Shown here piece by piece: positions 16,487 through 26,602 of a stretch of DNA of 64,000 nucleotides. The stretch comes from Noviherbaspirillum sp. UKPF54. GTDB taxonomy: Bacteria; Pseudomonadota; Gammaproteobacteria; Burkholderiales; Burkholderiaceae_D. The first letter of the stretch is position 1, and each line of letters starts with the position of its first letter. The notes below the pieces were generated by a model. That model worked only from the letters and a program-made list of their open reading frames with translations. It was not told where the DNA came from and searched no databases. The translations under genes were made by a program, and so were the position numbers. The stretch covers positions 2,046,001-2,110,000 of the forward strand of contig NZ_CP040128.1 in NCBI RefSeq assembly GCF_007874125.1, given 5' to 3'.

Positions 16487-17302
16487 ATGCACGATCCGAA
16501 TCAAGGACTGGCGAAGGCCACGGAAAAAGCGCAATCGAAACCGGTTGCGCTTTTTGTTTCAGATGTCCATCTGCAGGCATCCTTGCCGCGCACCACGCAG
16601 GCATTCCTCGACTTTCTGAAGCGCGATGCGGCCAATGTGCAGCAGCTATACCTGCTGGGCGACTTGTTCGAGTACTGGGCAGGCGACGACGACCTCGATT
16701 CCAGCTATAACAGGCAGATCGTCGATGTGCTGCGGGCAGTAAGCGATGCTGGCGTACAGATCTTCTGGATCGCTGGAAATCGCGACTTCCTGGCCGGCGC
16801 GGAGTTTGCCTCGGCCACAGGCGCAATGCCTCTGCCCGACCCGGCCGTCGTGACGATAAGCGGCCGGCGTATCGTCCTTACCCATGGCGATGCACTATGC
16901 ACCGACGATCACGACTACATGGCGTTCCGGAACCAGGTGAGGCAGCAGGCGTGGCAAAAGCAGTTCCTCGCCATGCCGCTGGCGCAACGCAAGGCCATCA
17001 TTGAAGGGCTGCGCACAGGCAGCCGCGAAGCGCAGCGCGGCAAGTCATACGACATCATGGACGTGAATCCGGCCGCAACCTCGGCGCTGTTCGAAGCAAC
17101 GGGCACGACGGTCATGATTCATGGCCACACGCATCGTCCCGCGTGCCACGAATATTCGGCCAACGGCCAAAAGCGCCTGCGCTACGTGCTCCCCGACTGG
17201 GATTGCGAGGCGCCCCAGACGCGCGGCGGCTGGCTGGCCCTGAATGCCGACGGTTCCATGACGCAGTGCAGGCCCGACTGCTCTAGTCAAACTGCTTCTT
17301 GA
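16487..17302 (+). CDS. lpxH: UDP-2,3-diacylglucosamine diphosphatase LpxH
   Basis: Hydrolyses UDP-2,3-diacylglucosamine to lipid X and UMP in lipid A synthesis, at the inner face of the inner membrane. The protein has 271 residues. Metallophosphoesterase residues are all present: Asp26 and His28 (VSDVHL), Asp59 (LGDLFEY), Asn98 (AGNRDF), His133 (THGD), and His212 and His214 (HGHTHRP). The conserved fold starts near residue 20. The first 20 residues are extra, have no strong ribosome-binding site before them and overlap a terminator hairpin. I see no in-frame start codon after the hairpin, so ATG 16487 is kept. The 3' end overlaps yceH (opposite strand) by 20 bases. Confidence 0.92.
   Translation: MHDPNQGLAKATEKAQSKPVALFVSDVHLQASLPRTTQAFLDFLKRDAANVQQLYLLGDLFEYWAGDDDLDSSYNRQIVDVLRAVSDAGVQIFWIAGNRDFLAGAEFASATGAMPLPDPAVVTISGRRIVLTHGDALCTDDHDYMAFRNQVRQQAWQKQFLAMPLAQRKAIIEGLRTGSREAQRGKSYDIMDVNPAATSALFEATGTTVMIHGHTHRPACHEYSANGQKRLRYVLPDWDCEAPQTRGGWLALNADGSMTQCRPDCSSQTAS
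16524..16555 (+). terminator. Rho-independent terminator inside the 5' coding part of lpxH
   Basis: Perfect 11-bp stem AAAAAGCGCAA / TTGCGCTTTTT with a 10-base loop, then GTTTC. It has the A-run/T-run form of an intrinsic terminator. It follows the ppiB stop by 48 bases but lies within codons 13-23 of lpxH. It would end most ppiAB transcripts and let a fraction continue into lpxH. Confidence 0.75.
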
Positions 17303-18002
17303 AGCTGTCGAACTGCTCGCTCAGCCGCTCGACTTCGGCGCGCAGCCTCGCCACTTCCGCATCCAGCTGCGCCACGCGATCCTGACGCGGCATCTCGACC
17401 GCGCCGGAGAAGCCGGCTGCGGTTTCCTGACGCTCTAGCACTTCATCGCCCGACAGCAGATGCGCGTAGCGCGCCTCCTTCGTGCCCGGCGCACGCGCAA
17501 GGCGCGCAACCAGCGGCGGGAATTTGTCGATCAGAAACTGCAGCCCCTGCTCCACGTCGGCCACGGTCGCGAATTCGTGCAGCCGACCGCTGCGCGATCG
17601 AATTTCGCCGGCAGTCTGTATCCCGCGCAGCATCAGCATCGTCAGCACCGCAAGCCTGTCCTGCTCGAGCGACCATTTCATTCGCATCCGATGCTCGTAC
17701 TTGGCCACGCGTGCGCCGGCTTGCCGCACTTCGGACACCAGCTTTTTCTGCACCAGGCGCTGCAAGACGTCCTGCACCGTATCCTCGGAAATCGACATCA
17801 CCGGATCGCGGCTGGACAACTGGTTGCAGCCATTGGTCAGCGCATTGAGCGACAGGGGATAGTTGTCCGGCGTGAGCGCCTCCTTTTCCGCCAGTACGGC
17901 AAGCACGCGCACCTCGAAGGGATCGAGCACCTCTCGCCCATCCGCAGCAGAATCTGCGGTTGGCGCGGCAATCGTGTCAGTCACAGCAGCATCCTCATTC
18001 AA
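17283..18002 (-). CDS. YceH family (DUF480) winged-helix protein
   Basis: A 239-residue conserved protein of unknown biochemical role. The family is recognised by [40 protein letters not shown] and a later [20 protein letters not shown]. These form two winged-helix-like repeats. The C-terminus ([19 protein letters not shown]) is a short coiled coil. It is convergent with lpxH, overlapping its end by 20 bases, and overlaps the cysE stop by 8 bases, so it is probably co-transcribed with cysE. DNA binding is possible from the fold but not shown. Confidence 0.9.
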   Translation of the reverse strand: MNEDAAVTDTIAAPTADSAADGREVLDPFEVRVLAVLAEKEALTPDNYPLSLNALTNGCNQLSSRDPVMSISEDTVQDVLQRLVQKKLVSEVRQAGARVAKYEHRMRMKWSLEQDRLAVLTMLMLRGIQTAGEIRSRSGRLHEFATVADVEQGLQFLIDKFPPLVARLARAPGTKEARYAHLLSGDEVLERQETAAGFSGAVEMPRQDRVAQLDAEVARLRAEVERLSEQFDSFKKQFD

Positions 18003-18747
18003 CCAGTTTATTCAGTTGCGCAGGATCGAAGTGATCAGACTGCGGCAACACCTCACAATTCACCCCGGCCGCCTTTAATGCAGCAATAATCTCCCGCATC
18101 TGCCGCTCCTGCGCGACGGCACGGTCGATCAGCTGGTGCAAGGCAGTCGACAGCGGATCGTCGCCGCTGTTGGGCGTCACACCATAGGCTGCGAAGACGC
18201 GTGCTGCAGCTTCTTCGCGCTGCTTGTTGGCATCCTTTTGCATGATGTGGGCCGGATTGCCGACCGCCGTCGCGCCCGCCGGCACTGCCTTGACCACGAC
18301 CGCGTTGGAGCCGACCTTCGCCCCCTCACCCACCGTGAATCCGCCCAGGACCTTGGCACCCGCACCGATAATCACGCCGCGCTCCAGGGTCGGATGGCGC
18401 TTGGCGCCCTTGCTTAACGATGTGCCGCCCAGCGTCACGCCCTGATAAATTGTGCAGTCGTCGCCGATCTCGGCCGTTTCCCCGATCACGACGCCGAAAC
18501 CATGGTCGATGAAAACCCGGCGCCCGATCGTCGCGCCTGGGTGAATCTCGATCCCGGTAAGGCCGCGCGCAATGTGCGAAATGAAACGGCCCAGCCATTT
18601 CAGTCCGCGCAGCCAGCACCAGTGCGCCCAGCGATGCATCATGATCGCGTGCAGCCCCGGATAACAGGTCAGCACTTCCCATGCGGTGCGGGCGGCCGGG
18701 TCGCGCTCGATGATGCTGGAAATGTCTTCGCGAATGCGGCTGAACAT
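17995..18747 (-). CDS. cysE: Serine O-acetyltransferase
   Basis: Acetylates L-serine with acetyl-CoA, the first step of cysteine synthesis. It has 250 residues. A helical N-terminal domain starts [20 protein letters not shown]. It is followed by a left-handed beta helix of hexapeptide repeats with [20 protein letters not shown], which includes the active-site Asp-His region. Feedback inhibition by cysteine is usual for the family. The C-terminal part (residues 170-250) is longer than the helix needs and has a helical, charged tail. It overlaps the following yceH by 8 bases. Confidence 0.93.
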   Translation of the reverse strand: MFSRIREDISSIIERDPAARTAWEVLTCYPGLHAIMMHRWAHWCWLRGLKWLGRFISHIARGLTGIEIHPGATIGRRVFIDHGFGVVIGETAEIGDDCTIYQGVTLGGTSLSKGAKRHPTLERGVIIGAGAKVLGGFTVGEGAKVGSNAVVVKAVPAGATAVGNPAHIMQKDANKQREEAAARVFAAYGVTPNSGDDPLSTALHQLIDRAVAQERQMREIIAALKAAGVNCEVLPQSDHFDPAQLNKLVE

Positions 18748-18873
18748 AGAAAGGCGAATGCGTATTGAAACCGTAATGTTATCGCGTTGACGGTGCGTTC
18801 TGCCAAGTTGCCCTATCCAGCCGCTGGCGCAGCGAGCGCCGTCAACGCTTGTTGGAAAGGGCGGAAGCCGCAG

Positions 18874-19614
18874 TTACGCCGCGACCATCCGCTGGCGGCG
18901 CGCCTCGTACAGGCACACCCCGGAAGCGACGGACACGTTCAAGCTTTCGACAGCGCCATGCATTGGAATACTCACCAACACGTCGCAGGTTTCCCGTGTC
19001 AACCTCCGCATGCCCTCCCCCTCGGATCCCATGACCAACGCGACCGGCCCGGCAAAATCGGCCTCATAAAGATTTTTCTCCGCATCGTCGGTGGTGCCGA
19101 TCAGCCAGACGTCCCGCTCCTTCAGTTCGCGCATGGTGCGCGCGAGGTTGGTGACAGTGATATACGGAACCGTGTCGGCAGCGCCACTGGCGACCTTGGC
19201 AGCGGTCGCATTCAAGCCGACAGCGCGGTCCTTGGGCGCGATCACCGCATGCGCCCCGGCGCCATCGGCCACGCGCAGGCATGCGCCCAAGTTATGCGGA
19301 TCGGTGATGCCGTCCAGGATCAGCAGCAGGGGCGGCCCCTCGATCGCATCGAGCAATTCGTCGAGATTGCGCGCGAGCGAAAGTTCTCCCGCCTTGGCCA
19401 CGACACCCTGATGGCGGCGCGTCCCCGCCATGCCATCAAGCCGTTGTCCGTCCGCATGGATGATGCGCACCTTGGCGTTTTCCGCTGCGCGCAACAGGTC
19501 GGTCATGCGGCGGTCATGGCGGCCGGCATCGACATACAGCTCTTCGATCGAGGATGCGTCATGGCGCAGCCGCGCCGTCACGGCGTGAAAGCCGAAAATC
19601 ATTTTACTTTTCAT
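18874..19614 (-). CDS. rlmB: 23S rRNA (guanosine-2251-2'-O)-methyltransferase RlmB
   Basis: SPOUT-family (TrmH-type) methyltransferase that modifies the peptidyl-transferase centre of 23S rRNA. The protein has 246 residues. The N-terminal substrate-binding domain begins [14 protein letters not shown]. The knotted catalytic domain shows [29 protein letters not shown] and [18 protein letters not shown]. It starts three bases after the rnr stop, the classic rnr-rlmB pair. RlmB and RNase R both act on ribosomal RNA, consistent with co-expression. Confidence 0.95.
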   Translation of the reverse strand: MKSKMIFGFHAVTARLRHDASSIEELYVDAGRHDRRMTDLLRAAENAKVRIIHADGQRLDGMAGTRRHQGVVAKAGELSLARNLDELLDAIEGPPLLLILDGITDPHNLGACLRVADGAGAHAVIAPKDRAVGLNATAAKVASGAADTVPYITVTNLARTMRELKERDVWLIGTTDDAEKNLYEADFAGPVALVMGSEGEGMRRLTRETCDVLVSIPMHGAVESLNVSVASGVCLYEARRQRMVAA

Positions 19615-19617
19615 GTC

Positions 19618-22089
19618 TTATCTTCTTCTCTTGCCGGGCTTGCCGGGTTTTGCCCGCGCCTTGGCGGGCCGGGAGGTCTTTCCGGCACCGGAAGTCGGCT
19701 TCGCCCGCTTGGCCTTCGCGGTCTTGTCCGGCGTCGCTGCTTTGCGTGCCGGCTTTACCGGAGCGGATTTTTCCGGCGCTTTCTTTTCGCGGGCATGTTC
19801 AGCGTCGGCGCGGCGCGCCTCGTTTCTCAGCACGGTACGGATGCCAGGCTCGTTCACCAGCCGCAGATCGATCTTGCGCGCATCCAGGTCGACCCTACTG
19901 ACCTGCACCGTCACGCGGTCGGTCAGTTGATAGCGAATGCCGGTGCGCTCGCCGCGCAACTCATGGCGTATTTCGTCGTACTGGAAGTAGTCCGACCCCA
20001 GCTCGGTGACATGCACCATCCCTTCGATGAACAATGCGTCGAGCTGCACGAAAATACCAAACGGGGCCACGCCGGAAATCGTGCCGGTAAATTCTTCGCC
20101 GAGCTTGTCGCGGATGAAGTAGCACTTCAGCCAGGCCTCAACATCGCGCGATGCCTCATCCGCGCGCCGTTCATTGGCGGAGCAATGAATGCCGAGCGAT
20201 TCCCAGACGGCGAGCTCGCCCTCCTTCCTTTTCTTGCCGGCAGCCTTGTCTTCGGCAAGCATCTTGCGCGCGGCCGGAGACAAGGTTGTATTCAGGCTGC
20301 CGATATCGATACCCTTCGGCTCGTAACGCTTGCCCTGCAAGATCGCCTTGATCGCGCGATGCGTGAGCAAATCCGGATACCGGCGGATCGGGCTGGTGAA
20401 ATGGGCATACGCTTCATAGGCCAGTCCGAAGTGACCGATGTTGTCCGGGCTGTAGACTGCCTGCTGCATTGAGCGCAGCAGCATGGTCTGCAACAGCACC
20501 GCATCCGGACGCAACTTGATCTTCGGGATCAGCTCGGCGTAGTCCGACGCCGTCGGGGAATCTCCCCCGCCCAGGTGCAACCCCATCTGCTTGAGGAAGG
20601 TCCTCACCTGGTTGAGCTTTTCCTTGGACGGCGCCGCATGCACGCGATACATGCCAGGGTGCTTGTGACGTGCCAGCAGGTCGGCCGCGCAAACGTTCGC
20701 CGCCAGCATGCATTCCTCGATCAGCCGATGGGCATCGTTGCGCGTGCGCGGCAAAATCTGCTCGATCTTGCCCGCCGCATTGCAGACGATATAGGTTTCA
20801 GTCGTTTCGAAATCGATAGCGCCACGCTTCTGGCGTGCATGCAATAGCGCATTGAACACGTCATACAGGTTCAGCAGATGCGGCACCAGGCCATGACGCT
20901 TGCCTGCTTCTGGGCCCTTCGTATTCTCGAGAATGGCCGCGACTTCCGTGTACGTCAGGCGAGCCGCAGAATGAATCACCGCCGGATAAAACTGGTACGC
21001 CTTGATTTCGCCCTTGGCGGTGATGACTGCGTCGCATACCAGCGTCAGGCGATCGACATCCGGATTCAACGAACACAGCCCGTTGGACAGCTTCTCCGGC
21101 AGCATCGGGATCACGCGCCGTGGAAAATATACCGAGGTGCTCCGTTCCAAGGCATCGGCGTCGAGCGCATCGTTCGGCTTCACGTAATGGCTTACATCGG
21201 CGATCGCGACAATCAGGCGGAAGGCCTTGCTGCGCCCGATCTTCACCGGCTCGCAGTACACCGCGTCGTCGAAGTCGCGCGCATCCTCGCCATCGATCGT
21301 CACCAGCGGGATGTCGCGCAAATCGACACGATCGGCCAAGTCGGCGGTGCGCACTTGTGCCGGCAGCTTCGCAGCCTGCTTTTTCGCCGCATCGGAAAAT
21401 TCATGCGGCACGCCGTACTTGCGCACTGCAATTTCGATTTCCATGCCGGGATCGTCGATGTCGCCCAGGACCTCGACGATCTTGCCGACCGGCTGCGTAT
21501 AGCGTGACGGCTGCTCCAGCAGCTCCACGCTGACGACCTGCCCTGTCTTTGCCTTGCCGGGAGAACCGGACAGCAGAATATCCTGCCCGATCCGCTTGTC
21601 TTCGGGCGCGACGATCCAGACGCCATTTTCATTCAGCAGGCGGCCGATCACATGCGTATTGGCGCGCTCGACGACTTCGACGATCGCGCCTTCCGGACGA
21701 CCTCGCCGATCGGTGCCGACGATGCGGATCTGCACGCGGTCTCCGTGCAAGACCTTCTGCATTTCCTTTTCCGGCAAGAAGATATCGTCGCCGCCGTCGT
21801 CGGGCGTCAAGAAGCCGTAGCCCTCCCTGTGCCCGCTGACCCGGCCCTCGATAAAGTTAGCCTGATGCGTAAGCTGATACTGGCCGCTTCGATTCGGCTT
21901 GATCTGCCCGTCACGCTCCATCGCATTCAGCCGGCGCATCAGGCCGTCCATTTCATTGGGCTTGACAGCGAGTGCTGCTGCCAATGCAGAGGCGTCTTGC
22001 GGCTCGGCCGCTGTGCGCAGGATGCCGAGAATTTCCTCCCGGCTGGGAATTGTGTAGGGAAATTGGCTCAAATGGGAATTTCTGTTCAT
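19618..22089 (-). CDS. rnr: Exoribonuclease RNase R
   Basis: Processive 3'-5' hydrolytic exonuclease that degrades structured RNA and defective rRNA. The protein has 823 residues. It has an N-terminal winged helix (SREEILGILRTAAEP), cold-shock domains, and the RNB catalytic domain with IDGEDARDFDDAVYCE supplying metal-binding aspartates. An S1 domain follows (GTISGVAPFGIFVQLDALFI). The last 70 residues form a lysine/alanine-rich tail ending GKPGKRRR, which in E. coli RNase R contributes to binding structured RNA. It starts divergently from tRNA-Leu and is followed by rlmB. Confidence 0.96.
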   Translation of the reverse strand: MNRNSHLSQFPYTIPSREEILGILRTAAEPQDASALAAALAVKPNEMDGLMRRLNAMERDGQIKPNRSGQYQLTHQANFIEGRVSGHREGYGFLTPDDGGDDIFLPEKEMQKVLHGDRVQIRIVGTDRRGRPEGAIVEVVERANTHVIGRLLNENGVWIVAPEDKRIGQDILLSGSPGKAKTGQVVSVELLEQPSRYTQPVGKIVEVLGDIDDPGMEIEIAVRKYGVPHEFSDAAKKQAAKLPAQVRTADLADRVDLRDIPLVTIDGEDARDFDDAVYCEPVKIGRSKAFRLIVAIADVSHYVKPNDALDADALERSTSVYFPRRVIPMLPEKLSNGLCSLNPDVDRLTLVCDAVITAKGEIKAYQFYPAVIHSAARLTYTEVAAILENTKGPEAGKRHGLVPHLLNLYDVFNALLHARQKRGAIDFETTETYIVCNAAGKIEQILPRTRNDAHRLIEECMLAANVCAADLLARHKHPGMYRVHAAPSKEKLNQVRTFLKQMGLHLGGGDSPTASDYAELIPKIKLRPDAVLLQTMLLRSMQQAVYSPDNIGHFGLAYEAYAHFTSPIRRYPDLLTHRAIKAILQGKRYEPKGIDIGSLNTTLSPAARKMLAEDKAAGKKRKEGELAVWESLGIHCSANERRADEASRDVEAWLKCYFIRDKLGEEFTGTISGVAPFGIFVQLDALFIEGMVHVTELGSDYFQYDEIRHELRGERTGIRYQLTDRVTVQVSRVDLDARKIDLRLVNEPGIRTVLRNEARRADAEHAREKKAPEKSAPVKPARKAATPDKTAKAKRAKPTSGAGKTSRPAKARAKPGKPGKRRR

Positions 22090-22174
22090 TATTATTAATA
22101 CGGGCTCAAGTGTAACGGAGGACTGCCGTATTTACCTAACCCCAACTTTCCTAAAGATCTATTGCACCTGTGAA

Positions 22175-22202
22175 TTGACATCCTCCGGAATTCCGCTATA
22201 AT
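22175..22202 (+). promoter_or_regulatory. Consensus sigma-70 promoter of tRNA-Leu
   Basis: TTGACA and TATAAT, both perfect consensus, separated by 16 bases. The -10 box ends 16 bases before the 5' end of the tRNA. Stable RNA genes often have such strong promoters. Confidence 0.9.
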
Positions 22203-22218
22203 TCTGGTCTTTCGCATC

Positions 22219-22305
22219 GCCCAGATGGCGGAATTGGTAGACGCACTAGGTTCAGGTCCTAGCGGTGGCAACACTGTGGAGGTTCGAGTCCTCTTCTGGG
22301 CACCA
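22219..22305 (+). tRNA. tRNA-Leu, anticodon CAG (reads CUG)
   Basis: Cloverleaf with acceptor stem GCCCAGA/TCTGGGC, D-arm GGCGGAATTGGTAGACGC, anticodon stem CTAGG/CCTAG and loop TTCAGGT (anticodon CAG). It has a long variable arm, T-arm GAGGTTCGAGTCCTC and encoded CCA. CUG is the main leucine codon in a GC-rich genome like this. Confidence 0.97.
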
Positions 22306-22311
22306 AGTTTA

Positions 22312-22339
22312 AAAAAGGTCCGCAATCGCGGACCTTTTT
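22312..22339 (+). terminator. Rho-independent terminator after tRNA-Leu
   Basis: Stem GGTCCGC/GCGGACC, extendable by flanking A/T pairs, loop AATC, then a T-rich tract. It begins seven bases past the tRNA 3' end. Confidence 0.92.
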
Positions 22340-22413
22340 CTTTTTCCGCCTTCGCGACAAGACCCATTCCTCATCCAAGTGTCCATCTCCGCAGGCGATG
22401 GAGTTCGGCAAGT

Positions 22414-22445
22414 AAAAAACCCGTTGGCGCGCCAACGGGTTTTTT
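22414..22445 (-). terminator. Bidirectional terminator after the phosphoribosyltransferase gene
   Basis: A continuous 32-base palindrome, AAAAAACCCGTTGGC and its complement, with A/T runs on both sides. It lies 34 bases past the stop of the gene at 22480 on the minus strand. It also faces read-through from tRNA-Leu. Its core AAACCCGTTG is shared with the tRNA-Ser terminator at 9092. Confidence 0.9.
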
Positions 22446-22479
22446 ATTTTTTGAGTCAGGAATTGCCATCTAGTTTCAC

Positions 22480-23016
22480 TCAATTCACCTCACCCTTTTT
22501 CAGCCATGCTGCTAACTGATGGGGGCGCAATCCGTCGAACTCCTCGAACGGCTGATGAATCCAGGGATTATGCGGCAAGTACTGCAAAAAGTAATCCGGG
22601 CGAACTGCCGAACATGCTTTACACCAGATTACAGCCGAGCGCACTTCGCTCACGGCAGGGAAATTTTCTTTCAAGTGATTCTGAACATTCTGCAGCGTGA
22701 CGCCGGAATCGACGAGATCGTCAATCAACAGGACTTTCCCGCCCAGCGAACCTTTCGTCATTGTAATGTGCTTGGCAATATCCAGTTTCCCCTGGACCGT
22801 GCCAGCCTCTTCCCGATACGAGCTGGTGGAAAGAATAGCCAGAGGCACGTCGAAGATGCGTGAAAAAATATCGCCGGGACGCAAGCCGCCGCGCGCTAGG
22901 CACAACACCTGATCAAATTCCCATCCGGAATCGTGGACTATGCGTGCCAGCTCGGCAATCGCGGTGTGATATTCATCCCACGACACCCACAGGTGCTTTT
23001 CATTCGAAACATTCAT
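22480..23016 (-). CDS. Purine phosphoribosyltransferase (Gpt/Hpt-like)
   Basis: Joins a purine base to PRPP in nucleotide salvage. The protein has 178 residues. The PRPP-binding motif VLLIDDLVDSGVTL is at residues 95-108, and an N-terminal LARGGLRPGDIFS matches the xanthine/hypoxanthine-guanine enzymes. Base preference (hypoxanthine, xanthine or guanine) is not readable. It follows purA by 16 bases, so de novo AMP synthesis and purine salvage share a transcript. It ends the long minus-strand block with a strong terminator. Confidence 0.88.
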   Translation of the reverse strand: MNVSNEKHLWVSWDEYHTAIAELARIVHDSGWEFDQVLCLARGGLRPGDIFSRIFDVPLAILSTSSYREEAGTVQGKLDIAKHITMTKGSLGGKVLLIDDLVDSGVTLQNVQNHLKENFPAVSEVRSAVIWCKACSAVRPDYFLQYLPHNPWIHQPFEEFDGLRPHQLAAWLKKGEVN

Positions 23017-23032
23017 TGCTTACCCACCCACA

Positions 23033-24340
<1,308 letters not shown>

Positions 24341-25486
24341 CTAATTTTTAAGAACCCAGTTTCCGTTTTCAAACACGATTGCGCGGTCGCAATCGAATTC
24401 GTCCTGCTCGTTTTCATGCCCGGGCAAAGCCTGAATGACAACTTCGCCTATTCTTCGCAAGTCAGCGATTTTCTCTCTCAATGCCGGTTCGGTGCTCCAG
24501 GGAGCTCGAATAGCACTCTTGCGCTCCGCCACCGGAATCAGACGTGCCAGCTCGCGCAAATCGAGCGAAAAACCCGTCGCGGGCCGTGCACGCCCGAACG
24601 CCTCCCCCACATGATCATAGCGCCCGCCGCGCGCCACGGCGTTCGGCAAGCCCGGCACATACGCAGCGAACATCACACCGCTGTGATAGTGATAGCCGCG
24701 CAGGTCGGCCAGATCTATTGTCACGCTCGCGCCCCCGGCCGACTTGACCAAAAACTCCAATTCATCCAGCGCCTTGCCGATCCCGGCTACATTCGGCAAT
24801 GTTCTGCGCGCGCGATCAAGCGTGGTCACATCGCCGTACAGACCAGGCAGCGCAAGCAATGCATCACGGGTCGCGCGGTCGAAATCCTTGGCAAGCGCGC
24901 GCAGCCCGGGAATGTCTTTCGCCTCCAGCAAGCTGAACAGCTCCGCCTCCTGCTTTTGCGCCTTGGCGTCATTTGCGATGACGGCGCGCAGCACGCCCAC
25001 ATGGCATAAATCGAGACGAACCTGCGAGATACCCGCCAGCGCCAGCGACGCCAGCACCAACTCCTGGATTTCCGCATCGGCTTCTAGGCCGAAATGACCA
25101 TAAATCTCTGCGCCGATCTGCAACGGTTCACGCGTCGCATGCAAGCCTGACGGGCGGGTTTGCAACACGCTGCCCGCATAGCACAGACGCGTCACCGACG
25201 CGCGGTTGAGCAGATGCGCATCGATGCGTGCAACTTGGGTCGTCATATCGGCCCGAATCCCCATCGTGCGGCCGGACAGCTGATCGACCAGTTTGAAGAT
25301 GCGCAGATTCATGTCCTGCCCGGCGCCGGTAAGCAGCGATTCCAGATATTCCAGCATCGGCGGCATTACAAGCTCGTAGCCGTATAACCGGAAGTTGTCG
25401 AGAAGCTTGCGCCGCAACTCTTCGATTTTCCGCGCTTCGGACGGCAAAACGTCGGCAATGTTTTCAGGTAATAGCCAATTGGGCAT
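24341..25486 (-). CDS. hisZ: ATP phosphoribosyltransferase regulatory subunit HisZ
   Basis: Catalytically inactive relative of histidyl-tRNA synthetase that makes the short-form HisG active and histidine-sensitive. The protein has 381 residues, shorter than HisS because the anticodon domain is lacking. It starts [22 protein letters not shown]. Class II synthetase-like motifs remain as [17 protein letters not shown] and [20 protein letters not shown]. Presence of HisZ implies a short HisG elsewhere in the genome. A true hisS is also in this window (32753-34099), so this is not the tRNA synthetase. Confidence 0.94.
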   Translation of the reverse strand: MPNWLLPENIADVLPSEARKIEELRRKLLDNFRLYGYELVMPPMLEYLESLLTGAGQDMNLRIFKLVDQLSGRTMGIRADMTTQVARIDAHLLNRASVTRLCYAGSVLQTRPSGLHATREPLQIGAEIYGHFGLEADAEIQELVLASLALAGISQVRLDLCHVGVLRAVIANDAKAQKQEAELFSLLEAKDIPGLRALAKDFDRATRDALLALPGLYGDVTTLDRARRTLPNVAGIGKALDELEFLVKSAGGASVTIDLADLRGYHYHSGVMFAAYVPGLPNAVARGGRYDHVGEAFGRARPATGFSLDLRELARLIPVAERKSAIRAPWSTEPALREKIADLRRIGEVVIQALPGHENEQDEFDCDRAIVFENGNWVLKN

Positions 25487-25498
25487 GACGGAAATACT

Positions 25499-25693
25499 TT
25501 AAGAAAATAGTTCGGCGAGCCCCAGCACCAAGATGCCGCACGATAGCGCCATCAGTCCCAGGAAGCGGATCTGGCCGTCAGAAAAACGAGCAATGCGGAT
25601 AAATGTTTCGCGCCACTGCCTTGGAAAGAGAAAAGGAAAGATGCCCTCCAATAGCAGCATCAATCCAAGTGCGGCAGTCAACAATCCTTTCAC
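25499..25693 (-). CDS. DUF2065 (YjeT-like) small membrane protein
   Basis: A 64-residue protein with two hydrophobic helices (near 5-23 and 43-63) and a short basic loop, RQWRETFIRIARFSDGQIR. This pattern and its place between hflC and hisZ match the DUF2065/YjeT family. No biochemical function is established that I know of. Spacing to hflC and hisZ is about 12 bases each, so it is part of the same transcript. Confidence 0.9.
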   Translation of the reverse strand: MKGLLTAALGLMLLLEGIFPFLFPRQWRETFIRIARFSDGQIRFLGLMALSCGILVLGLAELFS

Positions 25694-25705
25694 GACGCAT
25701 CCGTG

Positions 25706-26602
25706 TCATTTCCTCGGGGCGCCAGAACCCCCCCCCGAGCCGGCGCCTTTGAAATACTTGAAAAACTCCGAGTTCGGATCAACCACCATCAAGTCGTTAT
25801 GGCTCCTGAAGCTGGCACGATAGGCCTCCAAGCTGCGATAGAACTTGTAGAACTCGGTATTCTGCCCGAACGCTTGCGCATAGATCTGCGACGCCTTGGC
25901 GTCGCCATCGCCACGAATCTTTTCCGCGTCCCGGTAGGCTTCAGCAAGAATAACCGTACGCTGCCTATCTGCATCGGCACGAATTTTTTCCGATTCCGCC
26001 GCACCGGTGGAACGTAATTCATTGGCCACCCGCGTACGCTCCGCTTTCATGCGGTCATACACGGAATTATTAATCTGCTCGACATAGTCGACCCGCTTCA
26101 AACGGACATCGACAATTTCCACACCGATCTGCTTCGCCTCTTCGGCAACCTTCTGGCGGATGGCATCCATCACCTTGCCGCGTTCGCCGGAAATCACCTC
26201 GCGTACCGTGCGCTTGGTGATCTCGTCGTTCAGTGCGGCTTTCACGATCTGCGACATGCGATCCTGCGAACGTCGCTCGTCACCGGTAAAGCTGATGAAA
26301 TACAGGCGCGGATCAACGATATGCCACTTCACATAAGCATCAACGAGAATGTTCTTTTTTTCCGCAGTGATGAAACGATCCGCTTCCGGCGTATCGAGCG
26401 TCAGAATCCGCTTGTCCAGAAACAGTACGTTTTGAAACGGCGGCGGCAGCTTGAAATGCAAGCCAGGTTCATTGATCACTTTTTTGACTTCACCGAGCGC
26501 AAACACGATCGCATACTGACGCTGATCGACAACGAACAATGTCGAGAACAGTGCGGCCAGAATGATCAGCGCCGCAATGGCGTAGGAGACAAGGCGATTC
26601 AT
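25706..26602 (-). CDS. hflC: FtsH protease modulator HflC
   Basis: With HflK it forms a membrane cage around the FtsH protease and limits its action on membrane proteins. The protein has 298 residues. An N-terminal membrane anchor lies near residues 6-25, then an SPFH/band-7 domain (QYAIVFALGEVKKVINEPGL, PEADRFITAEKKNILVDAYV). A long helical segment rich in Ala, Glu and Arg follows (RADADRQRTVILAEAYRDAE). The ATG overlaps the hflK stop as TAATG. The tail is Gly/Ser-rich. Confidence 0.96.
   Translation of the reverse strand: MNRLVSYAIAALIILAALFSTLFVVDQRQYAIVFALGEVKKVINEPGLHFKLPPPFQNVLFLDKRILTLDTPEADRFITAEKKNILVDAYVKWHIVDPRLYFISFTGDERRSQDRMSQIVKAALNDEITKRTVREVISGERGKVMDAIRQKVAEEAKQIGVEIVDVRLKRVDYVEQINNSVYDRMKAERTRVANELRSTGAAESEKIRADADRQRTVILAEAYRDAEKIRGDGDAKASQIYAQAFGQNTEFYKFYRSLEAYRASFRSHNDLMVVDPNSEFFKYFKGAGSGGGSGAPRK

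Noticed and set aside
18787..20472. A 561-codon plus-strand frame across rlmB and rnr
   Set aside because: Both minus-strand genes have complete catalytic motifs. The antisense frame spans two genes and the gap, which suits a shadow.
24341..25486. Second histidyl-tRNA synthetase
   Set aside because: It lacks the anticodon domain and HisS-specific active-site residues, and lies next to purA as hisZ does. A full hisS is present at 32753-34099.
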